A stretch of 28,926 nt of DNA from a virus. Under the pieces are notes generated by a model. The model had not been told where the DNA came from. It saw nothing but the letters and a program-made list of their open reading frames with translations, and did no database searches. The DNA is taken from IMG/VR virus record IMGVR_UViG_3300028840_000981, positions 1 to 28,926 of that record. One strand, 5' to 3'. Below, in pieces: positions 5,949 to 12,959 of this stretch (its first letter is position 1; the number at the start of each line of letters is the position of its first letter). Position numbers and translations under genes: made by a program.

Positions 5949-7314
5949 CCCCGGTCTTGGTAAGACAGTCATAGTATTGTGGATTCTGCGCCGTCTCCAG
6001 AAGCAGAAAAAAGTCAAATCCCTGTTGGTGGTTGCCCCACTTCGAGCGTGTTACTCTACATGGCCCAAAGAGCCGAAAAAGTGGTGGTTCTCTCACCACA
6101 TGAAGGTCAGGACATTGCATGGCAGTAGCAAGGGGTGGCAACTGACACAACCGGCTGACATCTACGTCATAAATCCAGAGGGGTTAAAGTGGCTGTTTAC
6201 GGTTGCGCTGAAGGGTAAACGTACATGGCCCTTTCAGATGCTTGTGGTAGACGAATCTGGCAAATTCCGCAACCCCAAGAGCAAGAACTTAGGGATATTG
6301 TCAAAGAAGCTGTACAAGTTCATGCGCCGTATGATACTCAACGGTACACCCTGCCCGAACAGCCTAATGGACTTGTGGGGTCAGTATCTGATAGTGGATA
6401 GGGGCCAAGAGTTTGGAGGCAAAGTCACTCACTACCGACACCAATATTTCCACAAAGCCGGTTTCAGAGGGTATGAGTGGCGCATTAATGATGAAGAGGC
6501 CGAACAACGTATTTACAAACGTGCGTCTCACATGTCTCTTGTAATGGAAGCCAAAGACCACCTGTCAATACCTGAAGTGACCTTCCCAGTGCGCAAGCTG
6601 ATACTACCACCGAAGGCCCGCAAAATCTATGACGGCTTTGAGGAAGACTTGTTTGCTTACATCGATAAACATGCACTGGAACTGAAGAATACAGCGGTAG
6701 CGTCTGGCGCTTGCAGACAAGTCTGCTCAGGGGCCATGTATCACCCCCTCACCGATGAAGAGAAGTTGCACCCGCCAGCCACAAAAGACCGTAAATGGCA
6801 TGAAATCCACGACGCGAAAATTGAAGGGTTGTTTGACCTGATAGACGAGTTGCAGGGCAAACCTTTACTGATTGCTTACACCTTTCACCATACCCGTGTC
6901 CGGTTGGAAGCCGCTATCAAGAAGCGGTACAAGCGCAAACCACTCTACATAGGTAGTGGCGTATCCCCTAAGCAGGGGGTGAAAATTGAGGATATGTGGA
7001 ACGCCAAGCAGTTGCACGAACTACTAGGTCAACCCAAGTCAATGTCACACTCTCTGAATATGCAGTTTGCCGGGGGTGACATCTGCTGGTTTGACCACCT
7101 TTGGGATTTGGAACTGTATATACAGTTCTGTCAGCGTTTGGCGCGTCAGGGTGCCATTGCCCCAACCCGGATACATCACCTTGTCATGGAAGACACGGTA
7201 GAGGAAGCCATGCTCTCCAGATTAACTCTTAAGAGTAGAAAGCAACGTGACTTCAAAACTGCTTTACAAAACTACAGGTTACAGCGACAGAAGAAAATGC
7301 GTCAAGTCGCTTGA
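5863..7314 (+). CDS. SNF2/superfamily 2 DNA helicase (483 aa)
   Basis: HQYQVTAIAEGL is a Q-type entry motif, LFLDPGLGKTVIVLW is Walker A (G31-T35), VVDESGKFRNPKSK is Walker B (D130, E131), MILNGTP is motif III-like, and CQRLARQG near the C-terminus is motif VI. The two RecA lobes are complete and no accessory domain is obvious. The length fits the short SNF2-like helicases of phage replication modules. The start lies 86 bases inside the VRR-NUC gene, and its stop codon sits inside the -35 box of the next promoter. It probably remodels forks or processes recombination intermediates with the neighbouring nuclease. Confidence 0.92.
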   Translation: MPKHFFPHQYQVTAIAEGLRKLYLALFLDPGLGKTVIVLWILRRLQKQKKVKSLLVVAPLRACYSTWPKEPKKWWFSHHMKVRTLHGSSKGWQLTQPADIYVINPEGLKWLFTVALKGKRTWPFQMLVVDESGKFRNPKSKNLGILSKKLYKFMRRMILNGTPCPNSLMDLWGQYLIVDRGQEFGGKVTHYRHQYFHKAGFRGYEWRINDEEAEQRIYKRASHMSLVMEAKDHLSIPEVTFPVRKLILPPKARKIYDGFEEDLFAYIDKHALELKNTAVASGACRQVCSGAMYHPLTDEEKLHPPATKDRKWHEIHDAKIEGLFDLIDELQGKPLLIAYTFHHTRVRLEAAIKKRYKRKPLYIGSGVSPKQGVKIEDMWNAKQLHELLGQPKSMSHSLNMQFAGGDICWFDHLWDLELYIQFCQRLARQGAIAPTRIHHLVMEDTVEEAMLSRLTLKSRKQRDFKTALQNYRLQRQKKMRQVA

Positions 7315-7338
7315 CAAACCCGAAAAGGTCGGTATAAT
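7311..7338 (+). promoter_or_regulatory. Full-consensus sigma70 promoter
   Basis: TTGACA (7311-7316), 16-bp spacer, TATAAT (7333-7338). The -35 box contains the helicase stop codon. Leader and ribosome-binding box (AACTGGAGAACCACC) lead to the gene at 7383. No terminator is seen before it, so helicase transcripts can read in. Confidence 0.88.
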
Positions 7339-7382
7339 ACGACAGTGTCACTTTGACTTAAACTGAAAACTGGAGAACCACC

Positions 7383-7967
7383 ATGACTGATACAAACGAT
7401 GATCTGTTGGGCGGTGCTGATGATGCCGCAACCCTTCCCGCCGAAGGAACTATTTCTATCAGGCTGTACGCTGATTTGGGAGACATTCCGGCTGGCACCA
7501 TTGTAAACTGCGATACGGTTGAACTGTTCAACTTCATCGCATCGACTGGAGCAAAAGTTATGCCGAAGAAAGAAGGTACTGCAAAGGAACTGATCTGCAA
7601 ACTGATCAAGGCCAAGAAGACTGACCAGCAAATTCTGGATCAGGTTGCCGACACAATGCCGGAATCCGCTGCCGACAAGAAGCACTGCACGAAGTACCGC
7701 CGTGAACTGTTCGTAGCTGGTGAGATTGACGCAAGTCTGGCCGCTGTTGGTTCCCAGGATCACAAGGATTGGGCTGAAGGTCACATGGCACTCGCCAAGA
7801 AAGGCCCGCACAAGGATTTCTGGATTGCCAAGGAAAAGGCCGCAAAGGAAGCTGCTGCTGAAGCCAAGCGCAAGGCCGCTGAACAGAAGAAGGCCGAAGC
7901 CGCCAAGAAAAAGGCTGAAGCTGCTGCCAAGCGCAAGGCCGCTGCTGCTAAAAAGAAAGCAGCGTGA
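7383..7967 (+). CDS. Protein with Lys/Ala-rich histone-like tail (194 aa)
   Basis: Residues 1-140 form a mostly acidic to neutral globular part (with IRLYADLGDIPAGTIVNC near the start and a middle helical region rich in Lys and Asp). From about residue 145 to the end the chain is nearly only Ala, Lys and Glu with repeated AKRKA and KKAEAA units, ending AKKKAA. Such a tail forms a long basic helix and resembles histone H1-type or TolA-like stretches, suggesting DNA binding or a rigid linker. It has one of the two best promoters in the window, so it may be abundant. No homologue is recognised. A role in coating or compacting DNA is inference. Confidence 0.7.
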   Translation: MTDTNDDLLGGADDAATLPAEGTISIRLYADLGDIPAGTIVNCDTVELFNFIASTGAKVMPKKEGTAKELICKLIKAKKTDQQILDQVADTMPESAADKKHCTKYRRELFVAGEIDASLAAVGSQDHKDWAEGHMALAKKGPHKDFWIAKEKAAKEAAAEAKRKAAEQKKAEAAKKKAEAAAKRKAAAAKKKAA

Positions 7968-7971
7968 TGTG

Positions 7972-8205
7972 ATGAACTGTCGTTTTCGAATGACGGTTCA
8001 CGGGTACTCAGGGTGGGTGACAATCGTCACCCACTCTGCTTTTCTGGCCCACATAACCGTAAACCCGGACAAGGGGTGTGTTGGTCGCACCACACATAGT
8101 CCTAAAGGTTGCGTGTTAGCCGCCGCTAAGCTACTCAGACAGTGCTGCAAAGACCCTGTTGAGTATCGGTACCAAACCAACCAAATCACTGGAGAACTGA
8201 AATGA
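7972..8205 (+). CDS. Small hypothetical protein (77 aa)
   Basis: The frame is open much further upstream, but that part is a shadow of the preceding gene. The ATG at 7972, four bases after that gene's stop, is the sensible start; an ATG at 7990 is an alternative. No strong ribosome-binding site is visible, so translation is probably coupled. The product is basic with several Cys and His (GCVGRTTHSPKGCV, LLRQCC) but no clear metal-binding pattern. It overlaps the next small gene by ATGA. Its identity is unknown. Confidence 0.5.
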   Translation: MNCRFRMTVHGYSGWVTIVTHSAFLAHITVNPDKGCVGRTTHSPKGCVLAAAKLLRQCCKDPVEYRYQTNQITGELK

Positions 8206-8351
8206 TAGTGTTGCACATTCCTGACAGCGTTCCTGTCAAACTACTTATCAAGGGGCTGGCCTACATGGGGCTGGCTATCGATACCGTTGAAGACAAAGAC
8301 GGTGACACCCACATGACTACTACCATACTGGAGAACCGTGATGGCAGTTAA
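8202..8351 (+). CDS. Very small hypothetical protein (49 aa)
   Basis: The gene is supported by the shared box ACTGGAGAACTGAA directly before its ATG, by an ATGA overlap with the upstream gene, and by an 11-base overlap with the downstream MazG-kinase gene. The sequence starts MIVLHIPDSVPVKLLIKG and looks like a strand-helix-strand mini-fold. Its C-terminal codons also encode the ribosome-binding site of the next gene, so it may serve as a translational coupler. No family is recognised. Confidence 0.6.
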   Translation: MIVLHIPDSVPVKLLIKGLAYMGLAIDTVEDKDGDTHMTTTILENRDGS

Positions 8352-9366
8352 AACACCCTATCAACTGGTACGTGAATTCCACGAAAAATTCGGGCTGGCC
8401 TACAACGATGGCCCGCGCTTACTGGGTACGGATGAACAGAAATTCCGGCTCACCTGTCTGCATGAGGAACTTGACGAATATGAAGAAGCTGTTTTCAATG
8501 GTGACCAACACGAGCAACTGGATGCCCTTGTTGATCTTGTCTACTTTGCTTGTGGTACTGCTCACCGCAACGGCTGGAATTTTGATGAGGCTTTCAGAAG
8601 GGTACACGCCGCCAATATGACGAAAGTTCTTGACCCGGCTAAGCAACGGCGAGGGTGGAAACAGGAAATCAACAAACCAGACGGCTGGCAAGGCCCGGTT
8701 CTGGATGACCTGATAGATTCGGGTACCGCTACCCGCCTTCAGCCGGGGGCACTCGCTGGCCGGTACAAGGGGCTTATCCTGATTGACGGGCCGGATGGCT
8801 CAGGAAAGACTACCCTGTCAGAGCGGATTTGCGAGTTGACCGGGGGCGAGTACATTCATCTCTACTGGTCTGAAGCCATTGAAGAACACATGCACACTTA
8901 CAGGACAGGGGCATTGTACTACGCCGCTGCCATGGCCAAGGATACTGTAGTAGTTCTTGAGCGGGCTTGGCTGTCTCACCCTATTTACTCACTTGTCTAC
9001 CGGGGTGGCGAAATGCACCCATGGCAGAACTGGAAAGCGTTCACAGACTCAGAGCAAAATGTCTCTATCCTGTCAGTGCCAACCAACGAAGACCTTTGGC
9101 TGGAAACTTATGTTGCAGGGGTTCAGGCCCGCACCGAGTTGTACGGTCATGTCGAACACGAAAAGATGCAGGATGTCTACCACATGTTCAATTCGTGCCT
9201 ACCACAACAGGGCGAAGTGTTCCACTTCAAACCACAGGAACTATCCTCAGTGGACAACGAAGCTTTCATCCGGTATGATATGCACCGCAACAACACACCG
9301 GCTTCACTAGATAGCTGGATTTGCAGCAACGTTATCACTACTCTGGAGGCAAAAGATGGAAAATGA
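8341..9366 (+). CDS. Fusion of MazG-like NTP pyrophosphohydrolase and P-loop (d)NMP kinase (341 aa)
   Basis: Residues 1-115 are an all-alpha MazG/HisE-like nucleotide pyrophosphohydrolase: LHEELDEYEEA (E42, E43, E46) and DALVDLVYFACG (D61, D65) give the ExxE...ExxD-type magnesium site, and the KPDGWQGP end is typical of phage forms. Residues 143-341 are a P-loop kinase of the thymidylate-kinase type with Walker A LILIDGPDGSGKTTL (G150-T157) and a DR/ER-type segment VVLERAWLSHPIY. The start is the ATG at 8341 after CTGGAGAACCGTG. One protein could thus remove an unwanted dNTP and phosphorylate a modified dNMP. The linker is short and both active sites look intact. Confidence 0.85.
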   Translation: MAVKTPYQLVREFHEKFGLAYNDGPRLLGTDEQKFRLTCLHEELDEYEEAVFNGDQHEQLDALVDLVYFACGTAHRNGWNFDEAFRRVHAANMTKVLDPAKQRRGWKQEINKPDGWQGPVLDDLIDSGTATRLQPGALAGRYKGLILIDGPDGSGKTTLSERICELTGGEYIHLYWSEAIEEHMHTYRTGALYYAAAMAKDTVVVLERAWLSHPIYSLVYRGGEMHPWQNWKAFTDSEQNVSILSVPTNEDLWLETYVAGVQARTELYGHVEHEKMQDVYHMFNSCLPQQGEVFHFKPQELSSVDNEAFIRYDMHRNNTPASLDSWICSNVITTLEAKDGK

Positions 9367-10291
9367 CGGCTACCGAGTCGGGGAAGAACACCCTGACAAC
9401 GCAATACCAAACGGCTTTGATGTACGTTTGCCATATATATCGGAAATTGGCCCTTCTGTGTACGGCATTCTGGAAGCGGCATGGCTTGTTCCCGCTATCC
9501 TTGCAGGGGTCAACAATCGAATTTGGGAGTACAACCCCACTGTCCACAAGTTGCAGAACGTCATCAAGATTTGGGAGGAATTCGGCTGGCTGGACGGTGA
9601 TGGGGACTCTCTGAAACTGTCTGCTAGTGGAGAACGGCTGGTCAAGATTGCCCCGCTTGTGGACTACGAGTTCAGCATGATGAACCAGCAACTTGACCGA
9701 AACTATGTCACTGACCCGCGCAAATACTCAAAGTTGCGGGCTGCTCTGGCAGTCTACACTGAAGAATTCATGCCCAATCTGCTACGGTACGTGGCGTGTC
9801 TGACTTCACCCGGCTCTGACAAGAAAGTGCTAGACTTCGGGGGTGGTGATGGCGTGTATCTTGAAGCTACTCTACACGCTTGCCCTGACGCTATCGGCTA
9901 CCTGTATGACAAGGCACCCGGCACCCGGTTGGCTGGCAACCAGTCCACTGAAATCATAGTGGCTGATTTCGCTGACGTCACCAACCACTTCCAGTTAAGT
10001 TCTCTGGACACCATTATCGTCAGTGAAGTGCTGCACGTTCTTGGCAAGGAAAAGCAGCACACGGTTATGACTACTCTGGTAGCACTTCTGAAGACCGGGG
10101 GCAAACTGGTTGTAATCGAACAGCAGCCAAATTTCCGGCTTGACTGGAGAATGGAAGCTATGACTGAAGCAGGGGCATGTTTGACCCCTTCTGACGTAGT
10201 AGCGCTGGCCGATAGCTTGAGTGGCGCGCTAACCAAAACAGGGGAACAGACTAGCGCCACCCACCACGTATTCGTATTCACAAAAGTCTGA
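9356..10291 (+). CDS. Class I SAM methyltransferase with N-terminal winged-helix region (311 aa)
   Basis: Motif I is KVLDFGGGDGVYLE (residues 157-170). It is followed by an acidic strand (YLYDKAPG), a TEIIVADFAD strand for the adenine pocket, SLDTIIVSEVLHVLG as motif IV, and a TGGKLVVIEQQPN strand-turn typical of O-methyltransferases. The first 110 residues (AWLVPAILAGVNNRIWEY, then WLDGDGDSLKLSASGERL) look like the winged-helix dimerisation domain of the Methyltransferase_2 group. It starts inside the kinase gene (11-base overlap, ribosome-binding site CTGGAGG), so the two are made together. A small molecule or modified nucleotide is a more likely substrate than duplex DNA, because no DNA-recognition domain or NPPY motif is seen. 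Confidence 0.85.
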   Translation: MENDGYRVGEEHPDNAIPNGFDVRLPYISEIGPSVYGILEAAWLVPAILAGVNNRIWEYNPTVHKLQNVIKIWEEFGWLDGDGDSLKLSASGERLVKIAPLVDYEFSMMNQQLDRNYVTDPRKYSKLRAALAVYTEEFMPNLLRYVACLTSPGSDKKVLDFGGGDGVYLEATLHACPDAIGYLYDKAPGTRLAGNQSTEIIVADFADVTNHFQLSSLDTIIVSEVLHVLGKEKQHTVMTTLVALLKTGGKLVVIEQQPNFRLDWRMEAMTEAGACLTPSDVVALADSLSGALTKTGEQTSATHHVFVFTKV

Positions 10292-10301
10292 GGAGACCAC
10301 T

Positions 10302-11087
10302 ATGCACATAGTTCCAGAACCAATAACCGGGTTTTGGCATGATATTTATCACGCTAACCTGATGCAAGCGTTCCTGTCTGAAGACGAGGAACTTATCAAC
10401 CACACTTTCGCGCTCACTGACCCTACAAGGATAGAGCTACAGTCCGAGAACCGCAACTTCAACCCGATGTTCTCTACCTTGATGTTCAACTGGATCATCG
10501 ACGGACAGGCTACTATTCCTGAAGAGTTCTTTGACGTCAACCCGCAAGCCAAAAATTACGGCACCCTCTTTCAGCAACCGGGAAAGCCCTTGATCTGTGT
10601 AGCATACGGCCCGCGCATTGTCGAGCAACTTCCTTATGCTATCCAGATGTTGCAGGAAACTCAGGGCACCACCCGCCGCGCTTGTGTTATGATTCTGGAT
10701 GACAAAGACCGTTTTGTAGGCAAAGCGCTGGAACGTGGTGAAACCAACTGCGAATATCCCTGTACTCTTGGGTTCAACTTCCGGGTACGGCATGGCAAGC
10801 TGGATATGTGTACGTCCATGCGGTCAAACAACTACACTACAACTGTCTGCCAAGACGTTGCCGTGTTCACCAAACTTCAACAGTACGTGGCGGCTGAAAT
10901 AGGGGTGGACATGGGTGTCTACTACCACCATACTATGAGTGGGCACATTTTGCCGCCACAACGAAAACGGGCTGTAGCTATTCTGGAAGAATACGCTACA
11001 GGAATAGGCCCAAACATCCACCTTACTGAATGGGGTGGTGGAGTAGCAACGGCGTTTGACAGGAAACGTCAGGCACTTAATCTGTAG
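10302..11087 (+). CDS. Thymidylate synthase / dCMP hydroxymethylase homologue (261 aa)
   Basis: The catalytic Cys is C154 in EYPCTLGFNFRV. R125-R126 (TTRRACVM) match the phosphate-binding arginines donated by the second subunit, and RSNN (R174) plus H215 in SGHIL follow. Relative to E. coli ThyA (C146, R166, N177, H207) all align with a constant offset of eight. At the place of N177, which selects dUMP, this protein has D185, as in T4 dCMP hydroxymethylase, so dCMP is the likely substrate. The D169 position is N177 and the Y209 position is Leu. I see no clear partner for E58. It may hydroxymethylate or methylate dCMP using a folate. Length fits the family. Confidence 0.85.
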   Translation: MHIVPEPITGFWHDIYHANLMQAFLSEDEELINHTFALTDPTRIELQSENRNFNPMFSTLMFNWIIDGQATIPEEFFDVNPQAKNYGTLFQQPGKPLICVAYGPRIVEQLPYAIQMLQETQGTTRRACVMILDDKDRFVGKALERGETNCEYPCTLGFNFRVRHGKLDMCTSMRSNNYTTTVCQDVAVFTKLQQYVAAEIGVDMGVYYHHTMSGHILPPQRKRAVAILEEYATGIGPNIHLTEWGGGVATAFDRKRQALNL

Positions 11088-11110
11088 TACAACAGTCTCA
11101 GGAGACTATA

Positions 11111-11617
11111 ATGGAAGCACAAAGAGAGCAACACGAAATCAACAGAGAAGATGTAGCCAAGTTCGCCTTTGGCATTATAAATCAGCTTATCGATGCTGAA
11201 CAGGCCAGTGGTCAGGACATAGGCCAATGCCCACGGGCCAGCGTCAAGTGTATCGTGTTGGACAAACACGCTACCCTGTTAGGAACAGGGTCAAACACCC
11301 TACCTGATTGCCTTGGCGAATGCACCTGCAACACCGATGACGCTGACACTATGGTCAGAGGTAGTAACACTTGCCGCGCTGTTCACGCAGAAGTCAACGC
11401 CGTCATGGAAGCCGCCCGCAACGGGTTTTCCCCTGACGAAATCTACTACGTAGTTAGTACCAGACCACCCTGCAAAAACTGCTTGAGTGTTCTTATGAAG
11501 ACTTCTGCCGTGTTCATCGTCGCACCTGACAACTACCCGGACAGGGACAGCAGCATGAATAGCTGGCGCAACGCCGGACGGCACTGGTTCACGATCCCGA
11601 GAACACTACTGGACTAG
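11111..11617 (+). CDS. dCMP deaminase-like protein (168 aa)
   Basis: The start follows CAGGAGACTATA. The zinc and proton-shuttle site is CRAVHAEVNAV (H92, E94) with RPPCKNC (C121, C124), the classic HAE...PCxxC cytidine/deoxycytidylate deaminase pattern. An extra Cys-rich insertion before it (DCLGECTCN) resembles the second metal region of T4-type dCMP deaminases. It would convert dCMP to dUMP and so feed thymidylate synthesis or lower the pool of unmodified dCMP. It is the last gene of the modification block, followed by a terminator cassette. Acting on a modified dCMP is also possible. Confidence 0.9.
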   Translation: MEAQREQHEINREDVAKFAFGIINQLIDAEQASGQDIGQCPRASVKCIVLDKHATLLGTGSNTLPDCLGECTCNTDDADTMVRGSNTCRAVHAEVNAVMEAARNGFSPDEIYYVVSTRPPCKNCLSVLMKTSAVFIVAPDNYPDRDSSMNSWRNAGRHWFTIPRTLLD

Positions 11618-11634
11618 TGCCAGAAAAAAGTTAA

Positions 11635-11708
11635 ATTTTCTTTCCTTAACAGTTCAGGGGGTTACAGGCTTTTGCGTGTAACCCCTTGTTTTTGTACGAA
11701 AAGAAAAT
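11635..11708 (+). terminator. Nested stem-loop with terminator core, copy 2
   Basis: The inner stem 11655-11665 CAGGGGGTTAC pairs with 11678-11688 GTAACCCCTTG (one G-U pair), followed by TTTTT. The outer arms are ATTTTCTTTC (11635-11644) and GAAAAGAAAAT (11698-11708), with one bulged A. The loop GGCTTTTGCGT-like stretch is almost the same as in copy 1. Confidence 0.8.
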
Positions 11709-11720
11709 TGCAGAAAAAGC

Positions 11721-11749
11721 TTGACAACGGTGAACTGTTGCCTCATAAT
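11721..11749 (+). promoter_or_regulatory. Sigma70-type promoter with hairpin leader
   Basis: TTGACA (11721-11726), 17-bp spacer, CATAAT (11744-11749). The spacer and leader resemble those of the promoter at 942, including the hairpin CGGTCT-GTTG-AGACCG (11758-11773) and the AACTGGAGAACTGAC box before the gene at 11798. Confidence 0.85.
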
Positions 11750-11797
11750 CTCTTCCACGGTCTGTTGAGACCGCAACCGCAAAACTGGAGAACTGAC

Positions 11798-12184
11798 ATG
11801 ACTGACTTCATCAAAGAGAATTTCCGCTGGGACGGTATGTATCTGATGTATACTGGTGACCAAGGCTACTGCACTGAATATTACGGCCATGAAGACAACA
11901 TCCATCCTACCCGCCGTGGCACTGCTCGTGACATGTTCGTTGCCCGCTTCAAGTATGGTAGCAAACCTTGGAAAACTTGGGTCAACTTCATGGTGAAGAA
12001 CTTCACCGTTGAAGAGTACGCCACCCGGATGGCCCACAACGAAACCCCTGTTGCTATCATGCAGAGCAAGGGATTTCTGGAACCGGCTCTTAAGAAGCAG
12101 TGCAAAAAGGCTGGTTACCCTCAGACTGTTGCAGGCTGGAAGCAGATGATCCATGACGAATGCGAGGCCCGCCACGTAGCGTAA
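11798..12184 (+). CDS. Hypothetical soluble protein (128 aa)
   Basis: The frame extends upstream into the promoter cassette, but the shared ribosome-binding box fixes the ATG at 11798. The product is rich in Trp, Tyr and basic residues (NFRWDGMYLMYTGDQGY, then FKYGSKPWKTWVNFM), with a helical C-terminal half ending ECEARHVA. No membrane segment or catalytic motif stands out. It is a single-gene unit, with its own promoter and a UUCG hairpin after it. Proteins of this kind in early phage regions often act on the host; no specific role can be assigned. Confidence 0.65.
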   Translation: MTDFIKENFRWDGMYLMYTGDQGYCTEYYGHEDNIHPTRRGTARDMFVARFKYGSKPWKTWVNFMVKNFTVEEYATRMAHNETPVAIMQSKGFLEPALKKQCKKAGYPQTVAGWKQMIHDECEARHVA

Positions 12185-12195
12185 ACTGACCCACG

Positions 12196-12217
12196 GTCTA
12201 CCCCTTCGGGGGTAGAC
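12196..12217 (+). terminator. UUCG-tetraloop stem-loop, second identical copy
   Basis: GTCTACCCC (12196-12204), TTCG, GGGGTAGAC (12209-12217), then GAAA. It is identical to the copy at 1254-1275 and again lies between a stop codon and a promoter, without a T-run. Confidence 0.6.
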
Positions 12218-12225
12218 GAAAGGGG

Positions 12226-12254
12226 TTGACAAACAGGATTCCTTGCCCGATAAT
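12226..12254 (+). promoter_or_regulatory. Sigma70-type promoter
   Basis: TTGACA (12226-12231), 17-bp spacer, GATAAT (12249-12254). It leads to the gene at 12281 through a short leader with the shared AACTGGAGAACTGAC box. No leader hairpin is seen here. Confidence 0.83.
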
Positions 12255-12280
12255 AACCACTCACCAACTGGAGAACTGAC

Positions 12281-12490
12281 ATGAATTACATCAAGCACCT
12301 TGAACGCGAACTGGAAGAGGCCAAACGCCGTCTTGAAACAGTAGTAGAGCAGTGCCAAGAACAGCGGGCTTTTCTGCTATCTGACAAGTTCGTAGGTGTA
12401 GACGCCGATGGTGAGCGCAAAGACTGGATTGCCACGGGTGACGTTGATGCCATGCTCCAGAAACTTCATTCTACTGCACTGGTAGGTTAA
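12281..12490 (+). CDS. Small coiled-coil protein (69 aa)
   Basis: The shared ribosome-binding box sets the start. The first 35 residues (from IKHLERELEEAKRRLETV through EQCQEQRAFLL) form a strongly charged heptad-like helix, followed by a short acidic tail with WIATGDVDAMLQKL. This suggests a small dimeric coiled coil. It is the first gene of a two-gene unit with the Cys-rich protein four bases downstream, so the two may act together. No family is recognised. Confidence 0.65.
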   Translation: MNYIKHLERELEEAKRRLETVVEQCQEQRAFLLSDKFVGVDADGERKDWIATGDVDAMLQKLHSTALVG

Positions 12491-12494
12491 GACG

Positions 12495-12740
12495 ATGCCT
12501 TATCAAACACGACTGGCCCCACACCCTAGAGATAAAAGTGTGATGACCAATAAACTTTGCGCTGTTCAACACTGTTCTGAATGCGGCGACAAGTTGACCC
12601 CGATATTCAAGGATATCTCCAACAATCCTGATACGTGGTTCTGGTCAGAATGTGATACTTGTTTTGAGCCGGTTTGCTCAAACTGTTCAGATCAAGACAG
12701 TGAAGGGACACGAATCTGTTTAACTTGCTTAAGAGGATAA
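12495..12740 (+). CDS. Cys-rich zinc-binding protein (81 aa)
   Basis: The ATG at 12495 lies four bases after the preceding stop with AGG seven bases upstream; an ATG at 12543 is an alternative that would trim an unstructured N-terminus. Four Cys pairs are visible: HCSEC, CDTC, CSNC and CLTC in the last 55 residues. This order could bind two zinc ions in cross-brace or double-ribbon form. Such modules mediate protein or nucleic-acid contacts. No closer family is recognised. Confidence 0.65.
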   Translation: MPYQTRLAPHPRDKSVMTNKLCAVQHCSECGDKLTPIFKDISNNPDTWFWSECDTCFEPVCSNCSDQDSEGTRICLTCLRG

Positions 12741-12800
12741 GACGATGCCGGGAGTGGACGCTTTAAAGAACACTATGTCAGTAGTGTAGGTGAAAAGGGA

Positions 12801-12876
12801 AATTTTCTTTCCCTAGTTGGTCAAAGGGTTACAGTTCTCCAGCTGTAACCCTTTGTTTTGTATACGAAAGAAAATT
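12801..12876 (+). terminator. Nested stem-loop with terminator core, copy 3
   Basis: The inner 13-bp stem 12822-12834 (CAAAGGGTTACAG) pairs with 12843-12855 (CTGTAACCCTTTG), followed by TTTT. The outer 11-bp perfect arms are AATTTTCTTTC (12801-12811) and GAAAGAAAATT (12866-12876). The inner stem differs in sequence from copies 1 and 2 while keeping complementarity, which argues for selection on pairing. Confidence 0.8.
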
Positions 12877-12887
12877 ACACAAAACGC

Positions 12888-12916
12888 TTGACAAACGCGA
12901 ACAGTTCCCCGATAAT
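12888..12916 (+). promoter_or_regulatory. Sigma70-type promoter
   Basis: TTGACA (12888-12893), 17-bp spacer, GATAAT (12911-12916). It leads to the gene at 12960 via the AACTGGAGAACTGAC box and probably also serves the DUF6011-like gene at 13195. Confidence 0.85.
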
Positions 12917-12959
12917 ATCTTCCACTGGCTGCACTGACTAACCGAACTGGAGAACTGAC

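Noticed and set aside
7720-7971. Upstream extension of the gene at 7972
   Set aside because: This part is the +1 shadow of the Lys/Ala-rich tail gene (Arg/Pro/Lys-rich nonsense), so the start at 7972 is preferred.
11654-12358. Long minus-strand open frame (234 codons) across the cassette and gene at 11798
   Set aside because: It runs antisense through promoter, terminator and two well-supported plus-strand genes with shared ribosome-binding boxes, and its translation has no family features.
12744-12788. Mini-frame of 14 codons after the Cys-rich gene, preceded by the same AAGACGATGCC as at 12489
   Set aside because: Too short to support; the repeated 11 bases may be chance or a remnant of duplication.
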